49,630 nt of DNA from an uncultured Collinsella sp. GTDB taxonomy: Bacteria > Actinomycetota > Coriobacteriia > Coriobacteriales > Coriobacteriaceae. The first letter of the stretch is position 1, and each line of letters opens with the position of its first letter. Positions 6,021-14,317 of the stretch are shown piece after piece. The stretch spans positions 1 through 49,630 of the forward strand of contig URMO01000006.1 in the NCBI GenBank assembly GCA_900549085.1. The letters run 5' to 3'. Position numbers and translations under genes: made by a program. The notes beneath the pieces are model-generated. The model did no database searches. It saw only the letters and a program-made list of their open reading frames with translations, and was not told where the DNA came from.

Positions 6021-7257
6021 AGAGGGTGTCGAGGACGGCGCGGGCGGTGTTGGCGGCGCAGCCGCGCGAGTCGATGATGTAGTCGGCCCAGGTGCGGTAG
6101 CGCGGCATGCGCTGTTCGGCAAGTTTATCGATGCCATCGCGAGCGGTGATGGGGCGACCCTTGTGGGCGAGTTCGCCGAGCTTGCGGTTAAGCATCACGA
6201 TCTGGCTGTTTTGGTGCAGCAGCGGGTAGTTCTCATCGCGCGTGACCACGCCGCCGCCGGTGGAGAGCACCAGGCCGCTGCGCTTGGAGATGTCGGCCAG
6301 CGCTGCCGTCTCCTGCTCGCGGAAGGCCGCCTCGCCGCGCTCGACGATAAAGTCGGCGCAGGGCATGCTCAGGCGTTCCTCGAGGGCGCGATCGAGGTCA
6401 ATGTGCTCGCGACCCGTGAGCAGGGCGATCTGCTCGCCCACACGGGTCTTGCCCGAACCCGGCATGCCGATCAGCGCGATGTTCTGCTCGCGGTGAGATA
6501 GACGCTCCGTCACATCCAGGATGCGCTCGCGCGGGGTGGCTTGGCCGGTATAGCGCTCTACAGCCTGTGCCGCCTGGGCCACAAGCATGAGCAGGCCGCC
6601 GATGCAGGGGATTCCGCGGCGCTCGGCCTCGAGCATCAGACCCGTGCGGGCGGGGTTGTAGACAATGTCGATGACGCCCTCGAGCGCATCGAGTCCTTCG
6701 AGCGTGCAGGGCGCGTCGGGGCAGTGGGGGAACATACCGGCAGGCGTGCAGTTGACGAGCAACGTGGCGTCGGACTGCTGTGCGATGTTGTCGTAGTTGA
6801 CCTCGCTCGCGCGTCCCACGGGCACGACGGTGGCGCCCAGATCGCCGAGCACCATACTGGCCGTAGTACCCGCGCCGCCGGTGGCACCGAGCACGAGGAC
6901 CTTCTTACCGGCAACCTCTACGCCCAGCTCCTCGACCAGGCACCGAAAACCAAAGTAGTCGGTGTTGTCGCCGCGCAGGCGGCCGTCGGGCAGGCGCGTG
7001 ATGGTGTTGACGTTTCCCATGCGCTCGGCCAGGGGGCTCAGCTCGTCCAGGTATTCCATGACGGCACGCTTGTAGGGGATGGTCACGTTGGTGCCCTCCC
7101 ATTCGTCGCCGGTCATAAAGGCCTGGAGGTCCTCGGGCTCGCGCTCAAATCGCACGTACTCAAGCCCAGCGAGTTCCTTGTAGATGGTCGGGGTGTAGCT
7201 GTGGCCCAGCACACGACCCAGGACGCCGTAGGGGCGGGTTGCGGCGGTATCGGTCAT
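6019..7257 (-). CDS. aroE-aroK: Fused shikimate dehydrogenase - shikimate kinase
   Basis: 412 residues, two enzymes in one chain. Residues 1 to about 250 are AroE: GHSYTP (19-23 region, a variant of the SxS shikimate site), NVTIPYK with catalytic K63, NTD (98-100), the NADP loop GATGGAG (124-130) and GGLLMLVAQAA near 220-230. From about 258 it is AroK: Walker A GMPGSGKT (264-271), the acidic DLD (287-289), RGEAAFR (307-313) and STGGGVV (332-338). Together they convert 3-dehydroshikimate to shikimate 3-phosphate. The ATG follows the pheA TAG with no gap, with GGAGG 8 bases ahead, so translation is coupled. Separate aroE and aroK genes are the norm, so the fusion is notable. Confidence 0.93.
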   Translation of the reverse strand: MTDTAATRPYGVLGRVLGHSYTPTIYKELAGLEYVRFEREPEDLQAFMTGDEWEGTNVTIPYKRAVMEYLDELSPLAERMGNVNTITRLPDGRLRGDNTDYFGFRCLVEELGVEVAGKKVLVLGATGGAGTTASMVLGDLGATVVPVGRASEVNYDNIAQQSDATLLVNCTPAGMFPHCPDAPCTLEGLDALEGVIDIVYNPARTGLMLEAERRGIPCIGGLLMLVAQAAQAVERYTGQATPRERILDVTERLSHREQNIALIGMPGSGKTRVGEQIALLTGREHIDLDRALEERLSMPCADFIVERGEAAFREQETAALADISKRSGLVLSTGGGVVTRDENYPLLHQNSQIVMLNRKLGELAHKGRPITARDGIDKLAEQRMPRYRTWADYIIDSRGCAANTARAVLDTL

Positions 7258-8403
7258 CTAGAGCACCTCCGTGTAGCTGCCAAAATAGGTGAAGCTCTCG
7301 CACACGTCGTCGATCGAATCGAGCAAGTCGTCGAGGGCCTTGCTGCCAAAGGGGCAGTCCAGGTCAAAGTAGAACATAAACTCAAAGTCGTGCCCGGGGA
7401 TGGGGCGGCTCTCGAGTTTGATGAGGTTGATGTTGAGTGCGTAGAAGCGCTCGAGCACGCGATAGAGCGCGCCCGGCTCGTTGGCCGTGGTGATCATGAG
7501 CGAGGTACGGTTGGCACCGGGATAGACGCGCGGTTCGCGGCTGATGACGACGAAGCGTGTGTAGTTGTTATCCGAGTCCTGGATGTTGGGCTCCAGCACC
7601 TCCAAGCCGTAGAGCGCCGCACAGCTGCGCGAGGCGATGGCGGCGACGTCGGTGCGTTCGGAGTTGGCGACCATCTCGGCCGACATGGCGGTGTTGGGGT
7701 ACTTGGTGGCATGCAGGCCGTGGCCCTCGATAAAGCCGGCGCACTGGGCGATTGCCTGGCCATGGCTGTAGACCTCGCGCACGTCCTGGAACTTGGTGCC
7801 GGGTTTGACGAGCAGGTTGTGATCGATCTTGAGGCGCAGCGAGCGCACGATATGGAAGTCGAACTGGGCGAGTAAATCGTAGACGGCGTTGACCGAGCCA
7901 GCGGTTGAGTTTTCGATGGGCAGCACGCCAAACTCGCAAAAGCCGTCGCGTACGGCGCGCATAACGCCCTCGAAGGTCTCGAAGAACGAAATATCGGGCA
8001 CGTCGAAGAGCTTGCATGCGGCGATTTGGCTGTAGGCGCCCTCGACGCCCTGGCAGGCGACGGTGGCCGTCTGGGGGAAAGGCATGTCAAAGGCTGCGGC
8101 CGTGGCGCGGGCTTTTTGCGACACCGTGGTGCCCTTGAGCTCATTGATGTAGCGCTGCTGCTCGGCCTTGCTCATGCTCATGAGGAGGCGGAACAGAGTG
8201 ATAGTCTGGGCCTCATAGCGCTCGGGTGCGCGGCTGGCGAGATTGTTGAGCTTGGAGCGTTCGCGGGCGGGGTCAAAGACGGCCTTGCCCATCTCGATCT
8301 TGGATTTGGCGACTTCGGTGGCAATGTCCATACGCTCGACAAAGCTGTTGAGCAGGGTGGTGTCGATGCCATCGATGGCCTGGCGAATATCGGCAAGGTC
8401 CAT
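7258..8403 (-). CDS. pheA: Bifunctional chorismate mutase / prephenate dehydratase
   Basis: 381 residues from ATG 8403 (an in-frame GTG at 8418 lies in the ribosome-binding region). Residues 1 to about 90 are an AroQ-type chorismate mutase helix bundle (DLADIRQAIDGIDTTLL). The dehydratase domain follows, with GVEGAYSQIA, GVLPIENSTAGSV and TRFVVISREP. The C-terminal ACT domain starts near SLMITTANEPGALYRVLERF and contains LIKLESRP, the element that binds phenylalanine for feedback inhibition in this family. It makes phenylpyruvate from chorismate. It also supplies the only chorismate mutase in the operon, since TyrA here lacks one. Confidence 0.95.
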   Translation of the reverse strand: MDLADIRQAIDGIDTTLLNSFVERMDIATEVAKSKIEMGKAVFDPARERSKLNNLASRAPERYEAQTITLFRLLMSMSKAEQQRYINELKGTTVSQKARATAAAFDMPFPQTATVACQGVEGAYSQIAACKLFDVPDISFFETFEGVMRAVRDGFCEFGVLPIENSTAGSVNAVYDLLAQFDFHIVRSLRLKIDHNLLVKPGTKFQDVREVYSHGQAIAQCAGFIEGHGLHATKYPNTAMSAEMVANSERTDVAAIASRSCAALYGLEVLEPNIQDSDNNYTRFVVISREPRVYPGANRTSLMITTANEPGALYRVLERFYALNINLIKLESRPIPGHDFEFMFYFDLDCPFGSKALDDLLDSIDDVCESFTYFGSYTEVL

Positions 8404-8446
8404 GGAGGCCCCTTTCACGTGTTGGTGATTTTTCTGGGACGGGCGT

Positions 8447-8466
8447 GGGGGCCGGAGTTGGCCCCC
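8447..8466. other. GC-rich hairpin between aroC and pheA
   Basis: GGGGGCC (8447-8453) pairs with GGCCCCC (8460-8466) around GGAGTT. A T-run follows only on the plus strand, where no gene needs terminating. On the minus strand it would be a stable intercistronic stem in the aroC-pheA spacer and may affect message stability. Confidence 0.5.
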
Positions 8467-8476
8467 CGGAGATTTT

Positions 8477-9574
8477 TTAGAGCTGGGCGGCGTCCTCGAG
8501 GAGGGCGTCCCAGATGGCGAGGGCGGCGGCTGCTTCGGCTACGGGGACGGCGCGCGGGACGATGCAGGGATCGTGGCGGCCATGGACCGAGAGCTCGGCA
8601 TTTTCCATGGCGTCCATGTCCACGGTCTGTTGCTCGCGACCGATGGAGGGCGTCGGCTTTACGGCCATCCGCCACATGACGGGTGCGCCCGTGGAAATGC
8701 CGCCCAGGATGCCGCCGGCGTTATTGGACTCGACCGCAATCTCGCCGGTCTCGGCATTAACGCGGTACGGATCGTTGTTCTCGCTGCCGCACATGGCGGC
8801 CACGGCAAAGCCCATGCCAAACTCCACACCCTTTACGGCGGGAATGCCAAACGCGATCTGCGCTATGCGGTTCTCGATACCGTCGAACATGGGGTCGCCG
8901 ATGCCCGCAGGCAGGCCGTAGATGCCGCACTCCACAATGCCGCCGATGCTGTCGAGCTCGTCGCGCGCGGCTAGGATCTCCTCGCGCATGCGGTCGGCTG
9001 CGGCGGCGTCAATGCAGGGCAGGTCGTTCGTAAGGATCGCCTTGCGGTCGGCCTCGCGATAGACCATGTCGTCCATGGGTAGGTCCGAGATGCCGCCAAT
9101 CTGCGCGACGTGCGCCATGACCTTGATGCCACGGGCCTCGAGCGCCTGCAGTGCGATGCCGCCGGCGATGCATAGGGGGGCCGTCAGGCGTCCGGAGAAA
9201 TGCCCACCGCCGGCGACGTCGTGCATGTTGTGGTACTTCACGCGCGCCGGAAAGTCTGCGTGCCCGGGGCGGGGTTTGCAGCGCAGCTCGGAATAGTCCT
9301 TGGAGCGTGTGTTGGTGTTCTCAATGATCGCGGCGATGGGTGCGCCGGTAGTGTGTCCATCGACCACACCGGCAATGATATGCGCGGCGTCGGCCTCACG
9401 GCGCTTGGTCGCGGTCTCGTCGCGGCCGGGGGCGCGACGGTCCAAAAAGGCCTGCAGCTGCTCCTGGTCAACGGCGATACCGGCGGGAATGCCATCGAGT
9501 GAGCAGCCGATAGCAGGGGAGTGCGACTGGCCAAAGATGCTCAGATGCAAGACGTTGCCAAAGGTCGAGGACAT
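8477..9574 (-). CDS. aroC: Chorismate synthase
   Basis: 365 residues. ATG 9574 is chosen because GGAGG lies 7 bases ahead, and MSSTFGNVLHLSIFGQSHS is the family N-terminus. Conserved flavin/EPSP-binding segments are RRAPGRDETATKRREAD, GHADFPARVKYH, DVAGGGHFSGR and GGISTGAPVMWRMAVKPTPSI. It removes phosphate from EPSP using reduced FMN to give chorismate. It begins one base after the aroA stop and is separated from pheA by a 73-bp spacer with a hairpin. Confidence 0.96.
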   Translation of the reverse strand: MSSTFGNVLHLSIFGQSHSPAIGCSLDGIPAGIAVDQEQLQAFLDRRAPGRDETATKRREADAAHIIAGVVDGHTTGAPIAAIIENTNTRSKDYSELRCKPRPGHADFPARVKYHNMHDVAGGGHFSGRLTAPLCIAGGIALQALEARGIKVMAHVAQIGGISDLPMDDMVYREADRKAILTNDLPCIDAAAADRMREEILAARDELDSIGGIVECGIYGLPAGIGDPMFDGIENRIAQIAFGIPAVKGVEFGMGFAVAAMCGSENNDPYRVNAETGEIAVESNNAGGILGGISTGAPVMWRMAVKPTPSIGREQQTVDMDAMENAELSVHGRHDPCIVPRAVPVAEAAAALAIWDALLEDAAQL

Positions 9575-9575
9575 G

Positions 9576-10895
9576 CTATTCCTCCTCGAGCGTGACCTTG
9601 CCGCCCAGCAGGCGGTAGTGGTCAAAGAAATCAGGATAGGACTTGTTGACGGCCTCGGCGCCGTGGATCACGACTTCGCCAGTGGCGCGGCTCGCAGCGA
9701 TGGCGGCCATCATGGCGATGCGGTGGTCGTTGTGCGAATCGACCTCGCCGCCGGTAAAGGCGTCGACACCCTTGATGATGAGGTCGTCGCCGGCAATGCG
9801 CACCTGTGCGCCCAGTGCGGTGAGCTCACGGGTGGTGGTGGCCAAGCGGTCGGATTCCTTGATGCGCAGGCGGGCGCAATCGCGGATGAACGTGCGACCC
9901 TGCGCCAGCGATGCCACGGCCGAGATAACGGGCACCAGGTCGGGGATGTCGTGCGCGCTCATCTCAAAGCCGGCGAGCTTGTCGGACTGCACGGTGGCGG
10001 CGTTGGTGGAGCGCACGATGCGGGCGCCAAAGCGCGAGAGCGCGGCAAGCACGTTGCGGTCGCCTTGCGCAGAGCTGAGCGACACGCCCTCGACGGTGAT
10101 GGGGTCGGTACCGATGGCGCCGGCGCACAGCCAAAAGGCGGCGTTGGACCAGTCGCCCTCGACAGCAACGTTGCCGGGCGTGCGGTACGAGCCGCTGTCC
10201 ACGCGGAAGTTCGTGATCTCGGGTTGGCCGTCCTTGGCGGGGATACGCTCGACGTTGACCTCGACGCCGAAGGCCTTCATGGCCTGGATGGTCAGGTTGA
10301 TATAGGGGCGGCTCTCGATAAGGCCGGTCACCTGCACGCAGGAGGGCTGGGCCAGCAGCGGGGCCGCCAGCAGCAGGCCGGAGATGTACTGCGAGCTCAC
10401 GTTGCCCGGCAGGATAAAGGTGCCCGGGCGCATGCGGCCGCTTGTCTTGAGCGGAAAGCCGCCCAGGCCCTGCAGGTCGCAGCCGGCGGCAATGATCTCG
10501 TCGGAGAGCGGAGAGAGGGGGCGTGCGCCCAGACGACCCTGGCCCACAAAGGTTGCCTCTGCCCCCAGCGCGCAGGCGACGGGCAGCATAAAGCGGAGCG
10601 TGGAGCCGCTCTCGCCGCAGTCGAGCGTGCCGCCCGCAAGTGCCTTGAGCAGGCCGAACTCAATACTCTTCATGGTGGGATGGACCTGGAAGCCATCCTC
10701 GACGGTCTCGATGCGGGCGCCCAGCGACGTGAGGCAGCGCACCGTGGCCTCAATATCGGCGCAGGTGGTGTTGCAGGTCACATGCGTTTCTCCGTTGGCG
10801 AGCGCAGCGCAGATAATCAAGCGGTGCGCCATTGATTTGGATGCGATGGCGGGGACGGTGCCCTTGAGCGGGGAGGGGGTGATGCGGGCTAGCAT
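9576..10895 (-). CDS. aroA: 3-phosphoshikimate 1-carboxyvinyltransferase (EPSP synthase)
   Basis: 439 residues. The N-terminal SKSMAHR (19-25) holds the PEP/shikimate-binding lysine and arginine. CGESGSTLRF (93-102) is the glycine loop in the form found in many Firmicutes and Actinobacteria rather than the NAGTA form of the enteric enzyme. RLRIKESDR and DHRIAM are the catalytic signatures. It joins PEP to shikimate 3-phosphate. Its ATG overlaps the end of aroB by 7 bases, implying coupled translation. Confidence 0.96.
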   Translation of the reverse strand: MLARITPSPLKGTVPAIASKSMAHRLIICAALANGETHVTCNTTCADIEATVRCLTSLGARIETVEDGFQVHPTMKSIEFGLLKALAGGTLDCGESGSTLRFMLPVACALGAEATFVGQGRLGARPLSPLSDEIIAAGCDLQGLGGFPLKTSGRMRPGTFILPGNVSSQYISGLLLAAPLLAQPSCVQVTGLIESRPYINLTIQAMKAFGVEVNVERIPAKDGQPEITNFRVDSGSYRTPGNVAVEGDWSNAAFWLCAGAIGTDPITVEGVSLSSAQGDRNVLAALSRFGARIVRSTNAATVQSDKLAGFEMSAHDIPDLVPVISAVASLAQGRTFIRDCARLRIKESDRLATTTRELTALGAQVRIAGDDLIIKGVDAFTGGEVDSHNDHRIAMMAAIAASRATGEVVIHGAEAVNKSYPDFFDHYRLLGGKVTLEEE

Positions 10896-11995
10896 GCGGA
10901 TGCGTCTCCCTTCTGGCCGAGGCCCTCGGCAATTAAGTCATGGAAGGTGGATAGCGGCGTGCGGTCGATGCTGCAGCGGCCAATACCGTGCGGAATCACC
11001 AGATCGATGGTGTCACCGGCGCGTTTTTTGTCGTGCAACGCCTCGGCAAAGACGGTGTCGGCGGAAAGCTCACAGCGGGTCTTGAGGCCGTGGCGGGCGC
11101 AGAGCTCCTCGATGCGACCAGGCAGCTCGGCATCGCAAATGCCGTGCAGGGCCGCGGCGCGCGTGATGATACCCATGCCGATCGACACGCAGTTGCCGTG
11201 TCCCAGCTCAAAGTGCTCGCAGGCCTCGACGGCATGTCCGGCGCTGTGTCCAAAGTTGAGGAGTTTGCGCTGGTTGGTCTCGCGCTCGTCGGCAACGACC
11301 ACAGCGCGCTTAATGTCGATATTGCGGGCGATGATGAGCGCCACGCGGGCCACGTCGCGGTTCAGCAGCTCAAGCGTGAGCGGGGTCTTCTCCAGCTCGG
11401 CGAAAAGCTCCGGATCGGCAATCACGGCGTGCTTGACGACCTCGCCGCAGCCGTCGGCGAACTGCTCGGGCGTGAGGGTGGCAAGGCATCCCACGTCGGC
11501 GATAACTACGCTCGGCTGCCAAAAGGCACCGGCGAGATTTTTGCCGGCGGCCAGGTCGATGGCCGTCTTGCCGCCCACCGACGAGTCAACCATGGCGAGC
11601 AGACTCGTGGGGATCTGCACAAACTTGCAGCCACGCATGTAGGTGGCCGCCACAAAGCCGGCCACGTCGCCCACGACGCCGCCGCCGAGAGCCACGATCA
11701 CGTCGGAGCGCGAAAGCTCGTGCTCGGCAACAAACTCCAAAATGGCAACGTAGGTCTCGGCACGCTTATGGGCCTCGCCGGCCTCGAAGGTGCATATGCT
11801 CACCTCGTAGCCTGCGGATTCGAGGCTCTGCTTAACGGGCATCTGGTAGAGAGGACCCACGTTGGTGTCCGTCACGATGACGGCGCGAGTGCCTCCGGCG
11901 GTGGCGCGAATTAGCGGCCCTGCCTGTTCCAGCAAAAAGGTGCCCACGTGTACCTGGTAGGGGCGTGCGGTGTCGATATCGATGGTAATCGCCAT
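10889..11995 (-). CDS. aroB: 3-dehydroquinate synthase
   Basis: 368 residues. NAD-binding and active-site segments are clear: ALGGGVVGDVAGF, IPTSLLAMVDSSVGGKTAID, the metal-binding GCGEVVKHAV with its glutamate, and LLNFGHSAGHAVE and HGNCVSIGM with the zinc-binding histidines. It cyclises DAHP to 3-dehydroquinate. It follows tyrA after a 36-bp spacer containing GAAAGGACC. The C-terminal GDASAC codons overlap the aroA start. Confidence 0.96.
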   Translation of the reverse strand: MAITIDIDTARPYQVHVGTFLLEQAGPLIRATAGGTRAVIVTDTNVGPLYQMPVKQSLESAGYEVSICTFEAGEAHKRAETYVAILEFVAEHELSRSDVIVALGGGVVGDVAGFVAATYMRGCKFVQIPTSLLAMVDSSVGGKTAIDLAAGKNLAGAFWQPSVVIADVGCLATLTPEQFADGCGEVVKHAVIADPELFAELEKTPLTLELLNRDVARVALIIARNIDIKRAVVVADERETNQRKLLNFGHSAGHAVEACEHFELGHGNCVSIGMGIITRAAALHGICDAELPGRIEELCARHGLKTRCELSADTVFAEALHDKKRAGDTIDLVIPHGIGRCSIDRTPLSTFHDLIAEGLGQKGDASAC

Positions 11996-12031
11996 AAGCT
12001 ATGGTCCTTTCGACCTGGCGTGATGGGTGGT

Positions 12032-12946
12032 CTAGTGGGCGCTCTCGTCGTCGAGCGCGCGCTTGATGCGATCGCCCTCGGCAAGAAGGTTCTCAAGATA
12101 ACGCTGGTCGCGGTCTTTGAGCGCGCGGCTGTAGGCGCCGAGCGAATCGATCAGATGGTCGATCTCGAAGGCAAGCGCGTCGGCGTCGTCGATCATGAGC
12201 TCGGACCACATTTGCGGGTTGAGGTGGGCCACGCGCGTAAGGTCGCGGTAGCTACCGGCCGAAAAGCCGTGGTGGACCTGGGCGGTGGGGCTCTTTACGT
12301 AGGCGTTGGACACCACGTGTGCGAGCTGGCTCGTAAAGGCGATCACGCGGTCGTGTTCGGCGGCGGTGGTCACGCTGAACTTGCCAAACCCCAAGGGACG
12401 CACCATCTCGCGCACCTGGCCCAAGAGCTCCAGCTTAAGAGCATCGTCTACCGCAGGCGGAACGAGCACGAGCGGTGCGCCCTGGAACAGGTCGGCGCTG
12501 GAATGGGCGTAGCCCGAGAACTGGGTGCCCGCCATGGGGTGTGCGCCCACAAAGTAAAAGCCGTGCTCTCGTGCGAGCTCAAAGGCCCGCTCACACACGA
12601 TGCCCTTCACACCCACGGTGTCGATCACCACGGGGCCCATGATGGCATCGGTGTCGGTGGCGTCGGCGAGCGCCTGAGCGTGGGCCTCGAGCCACTCGAT
12701 GCATGCCTCGGGATAGCAGGCAAGGACGATGATGTCGCACTCGCCGAGCGTCTCGTCGTTGAGCTCGCCGGCGACGGTACCCATGCTGGCGGCCGTCATC
12801 ACGTCATCGTCGGGGTCCCAGGCAAGCACGCGAACGCCCGCCTGCGCATAGCCGCGGGCAAAGCTGCCGCCGATGAGGCCCAGGCCCACGATGCCGGCGC
12901 ACTTGGGTCCACCCTGGTTGACGCGTGCGTTTCTCACCGTACCCAT
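12032..12946 (-). CDS. tyrA: Prephenate dehydrogenase
   Basis: 304 residues. A Rossmann NAD(P) site VGLGLIGGS (glycines from residue 21) opens the protein. DTVGVKG, GAHPMAGT and the C-terminal helices with GSYRDLTRVA are hallmarks of TyrA. It oxidatively decarboxylates prephenate to 4-hydroxyphenylpyruvate for tyrosine. There is no fused chorismate mutase and no clear C-terminal ACT domain, so feedback control probably rests on DAHP synthase or transcription. The ATG follows the aroF stop by 3 bases, with AGGAG at the aroF end. Confidence 0.93.
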   Translation of the reverse strand: MGTVRNARVNQGGPKCAGIVGLGLIGGSFARGYAQAGVRVLAWDPDDDVMTAASMGTVAGELNDETLGECDIIVLACYPEACIEWLEAHAQALADATDTDAIMGPVVIDTVGVKGIVCERAFELAREHGFYFVGAHPMAGTQFSGYAHSSADLFQGAPLVLVPPAVDDALKLELLGQVREMVRPLGFGKFSVTTAAEHDRVIAFTSQLAHVVSNAYVKSPTAQVHHGFSAGSYRDLTRVAHLNPQMWSELMIDDADALAFEIDHLIDSLGAYSRALKDRDQRYLENLLAEGDRIKRALDDESAH

Positions 12947-12949
12947 GGG

Positions 12950-13975
12950 TTACTCCTGAACGGTCTCTTGGCAGACGACCTCGCGGATGGCGCGGATGCG
13001 GCGCATGGTGTCGTCGAACTGGTCGGGGGTGAGGGCCTGAGCACCGTCGGACCAAGCGTGGCTCGGGTCGTCGTGGACCTCGATCTCCAGACCGTTGGCG
13101 CCGCAGGCAGTCGCGGCGAGCGCCATGGGCTCGACATAGCGGGTGTAGCCGGTGGCGTGGCTGGGGTCGGCGACGACGGGCAGGTGCGATAGGTGGTGCA
13201 GCACCGGCACGGCGTTGAGGTCGAAGGTGTTGCGGGTGCGGGTCTCGAAGGTGCGAATGCCGCGCTCGCACAGGATGACGTTGTCGTTGCCCTCGCTCAT
13301 GATGTACTCGGCAGCCATGAGCAACTCGTCGACGGTGCCGGACATGCCGCGCTTGAGCAGGACCGGGGTCTTGGTCTTGCCGACCTCCTTGAGCAGGGGG
13401 AAGTTCTGCGCGTTGCGGGCGCCGATCTGCATGACGTCGATCTTCTTATCCAAGAAGACCTGCACGTCGCGCGGGTCCATGATCTCGGTGACGATCGGCA
13501 TGTCGAGCTCGGCGGATGCCTCGCATAGCAGGTCCAGGCCGGCGGGACCCATGCCCTGGTAGGCGTAAGGGGAGGTGCGGGGCTTGTAGGCGCCACCGCG
13601 CAGCATCGTGGCGCCGGCGGCCTTTACGCGGCGTGCGATGCGAATGAGGTTTTCGCCCTCGACGGAGCAGGGTCCGGCGATGACCTGGAACTGGTCGCCG
13701 CCGATCTTGACGCCGTGGCCGCAGTCGATGACGGAGTCCTCAGGGTGGAACTTGCGGTTGGCACGCTTAAAGGGCTCGGAGACGCGCTGCACGCGCTCGA
13801 CGACATCCATGGACTCGAGCAAGAACGGGTCGATCTTGGTCGTATCGCCCACCAGGCCGATGATGGTCTCGTTCTCGCCGCGCGAGACGTCGGTCTTGAG
13901 ACCCTTCTTCTCAATCCAGCTGACGATATGGGCGACGGCCTCGTCGCTGGCGCTCTGCTTTAAAATCGCAATCAT
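12950..13975 (-). CDS. aroF: 3-deoxy-7-phosphoheptulonate (DAHP) synthase, type I-beta with N-terminal regulatory domain
   Basis: 341 residues from ATG 13975. An in-frame ATG at 14023 lies inside the leader hairpin and is less likely. Residues 1 to about 70 (MIAILKQSASDEAVAHIV onward) form the ferredoxin-like regulatory domain of Thermotoga-type DAHP synthases, which mediates Tyr/Phe inhibition. The barrel follows with VIAGPCSVE, LRGGAYKPRTSPYAYQG, MQIGARNAQNF, LKRGM and DPSHATG. It condenses PEP and erythrose 4-phosphate, the committed step. It is the first gene of the operon, next to the leader hairpin at 14012-14034. Confidence 0.96.
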   Translation of the reverse strand: MIAILKQSASDEAVAHIVSWIEKKGLKTDVSRGENETIIGLVGDTTKIDPFLLESMDVVERVQRVSEPFKRANRKFHPEDSVIDCGHGVKIGGDQFQVIAGPCSVEGENLIRIARRVKAAGATMLRGGAYKPRTSPYAYQGMGPAGLDLLCEASAELDMPIVTEIMDPRDVQVFLDKKIDVMQIGARNAQNFPLLKEVGKTKTPVLLKRGMSGTVDELLMAAEYIMSEGNDNVILCERGIRTFETRTRNTFDLNAVPVLHHLSHLPVVADPSHATGYTRYVEPMALAATACGANGLEIEVHDDPSHAWSDGAQALTPDQFDDTMRRIRAIREVVCQETVQE

Positions 13976-14011
13976 GGTGTGCCTCTCACCTCGATGGATA
14001 GCTCTTGCAAA

Positions 14012-14034
14012 AACGGCCCGCATCGCGAGCCGTT
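14012..14034 (-). promoter_or_regulatory. Terminator-like hairpin in the aro operon leader (candidate attenuator)
   Basis: On the minus strand AACGGC-T-CGC, loop GAT, GCG-G-GCCGTT gives a ten-pair stem with one U-G wobble that runs directly into UUU (five U in all). It lies about 35 bases upstream of the aroF ATG. No earlier plus-strand or minus-strand gene needs a terminator here, so it fits a leader attenuator for the whole operon. No upstream leader peptide with a run of aromatic codons is visible. Confidence 0.5.
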
Positions 14035-14050
14035 ATATATGTGCTTGAGA

Positions 14051-14056
14051 GTTTAT
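14051..14056 (-). promoter_or_regulatory. Possible -10 box of the aro operon
   Basis: TATAAA on the minus strand within the AT-rich stretch 14050-14075 and upstream of the leader hairpin. The hexamer 17 bp further upstream (GAACGC) is a poor -35. Confidence 0.3.
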
Positions 14057-14136
14057 ACTAATTATTTCACTTTTGCGTTCTAAGGTGAGCCTCTGCGCCG
14101 TGTCTCCCACGTAATTGCAAAGCTTTTTCTATTCTT

Positions 14137-14166
14137 TTGTTAGCCCGTGGCGCACTTGGGTATAAT
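14137..14166 (+). promoter_or_regulatory. Promoter of tRNA-Arg(CCG)
   Basis: TTGTTA (14137-14142), an 18-bp spacer and a perfect TATAAT (14161-14166), 11 bases before the tRNA. It is divergent from the aro operon. Confidence 0.65.
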
Positions 14167-14177
14167 GCCAACCGTTT

Positions 14178-14251
14178 GCCCTATTAGCTCAGGGGATTAG
14201 AGCGTCTGCCTCCGGAGCAGAAGGCCGTTGGTTCGAATCCAACATGGGGCA
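14178..14251 (+). tRNA. tRNA-Arg, anticodon CCG
   Basis: Acceptor GCCCTAT (14178-14184) pairs with ATGGGGC (14244-14250) with one T-G wobble, and the discriminator is A14251. The anticodon arm TCTGC-CTCCGGA-GCAGA carries CCG (reads CGG), and the T arm has TTGGTTCGAATCCAA. The following bases are CCC, so the terminal CCA is not encoded, unlike in the TCT tRNA at 2835. Confidence 0.95.
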
Positions 14252-14265
14252 CCCTCGAACGTAAG

Positions 14266-14300
14266 ACCGTCCGAACCTCGCATGGTCCGGGCGGTTTTCT
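14266..14300 (+). terminator. Terminator after tRNA-Arg(CCG)
   Basis: ACCGTCCG pairs with CGGGCGGT around a 14-base loop that can itself pair ACC with GGT, and is followed by TTTCTTAT. It lies just before the P-type ATPase start. Confidence 0.6.
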
Positions 14301-14317
14301 TATACCGACGCGACGTG

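Noticed and set aside
13976..14060. A leader peptide for Phe/Tyr/Trp attenuation upstream of aroF
   Set aside because: The only ATG (14023) is inside the hairpin and in frame with aroF without a stop. There is no run of aromatic codons.
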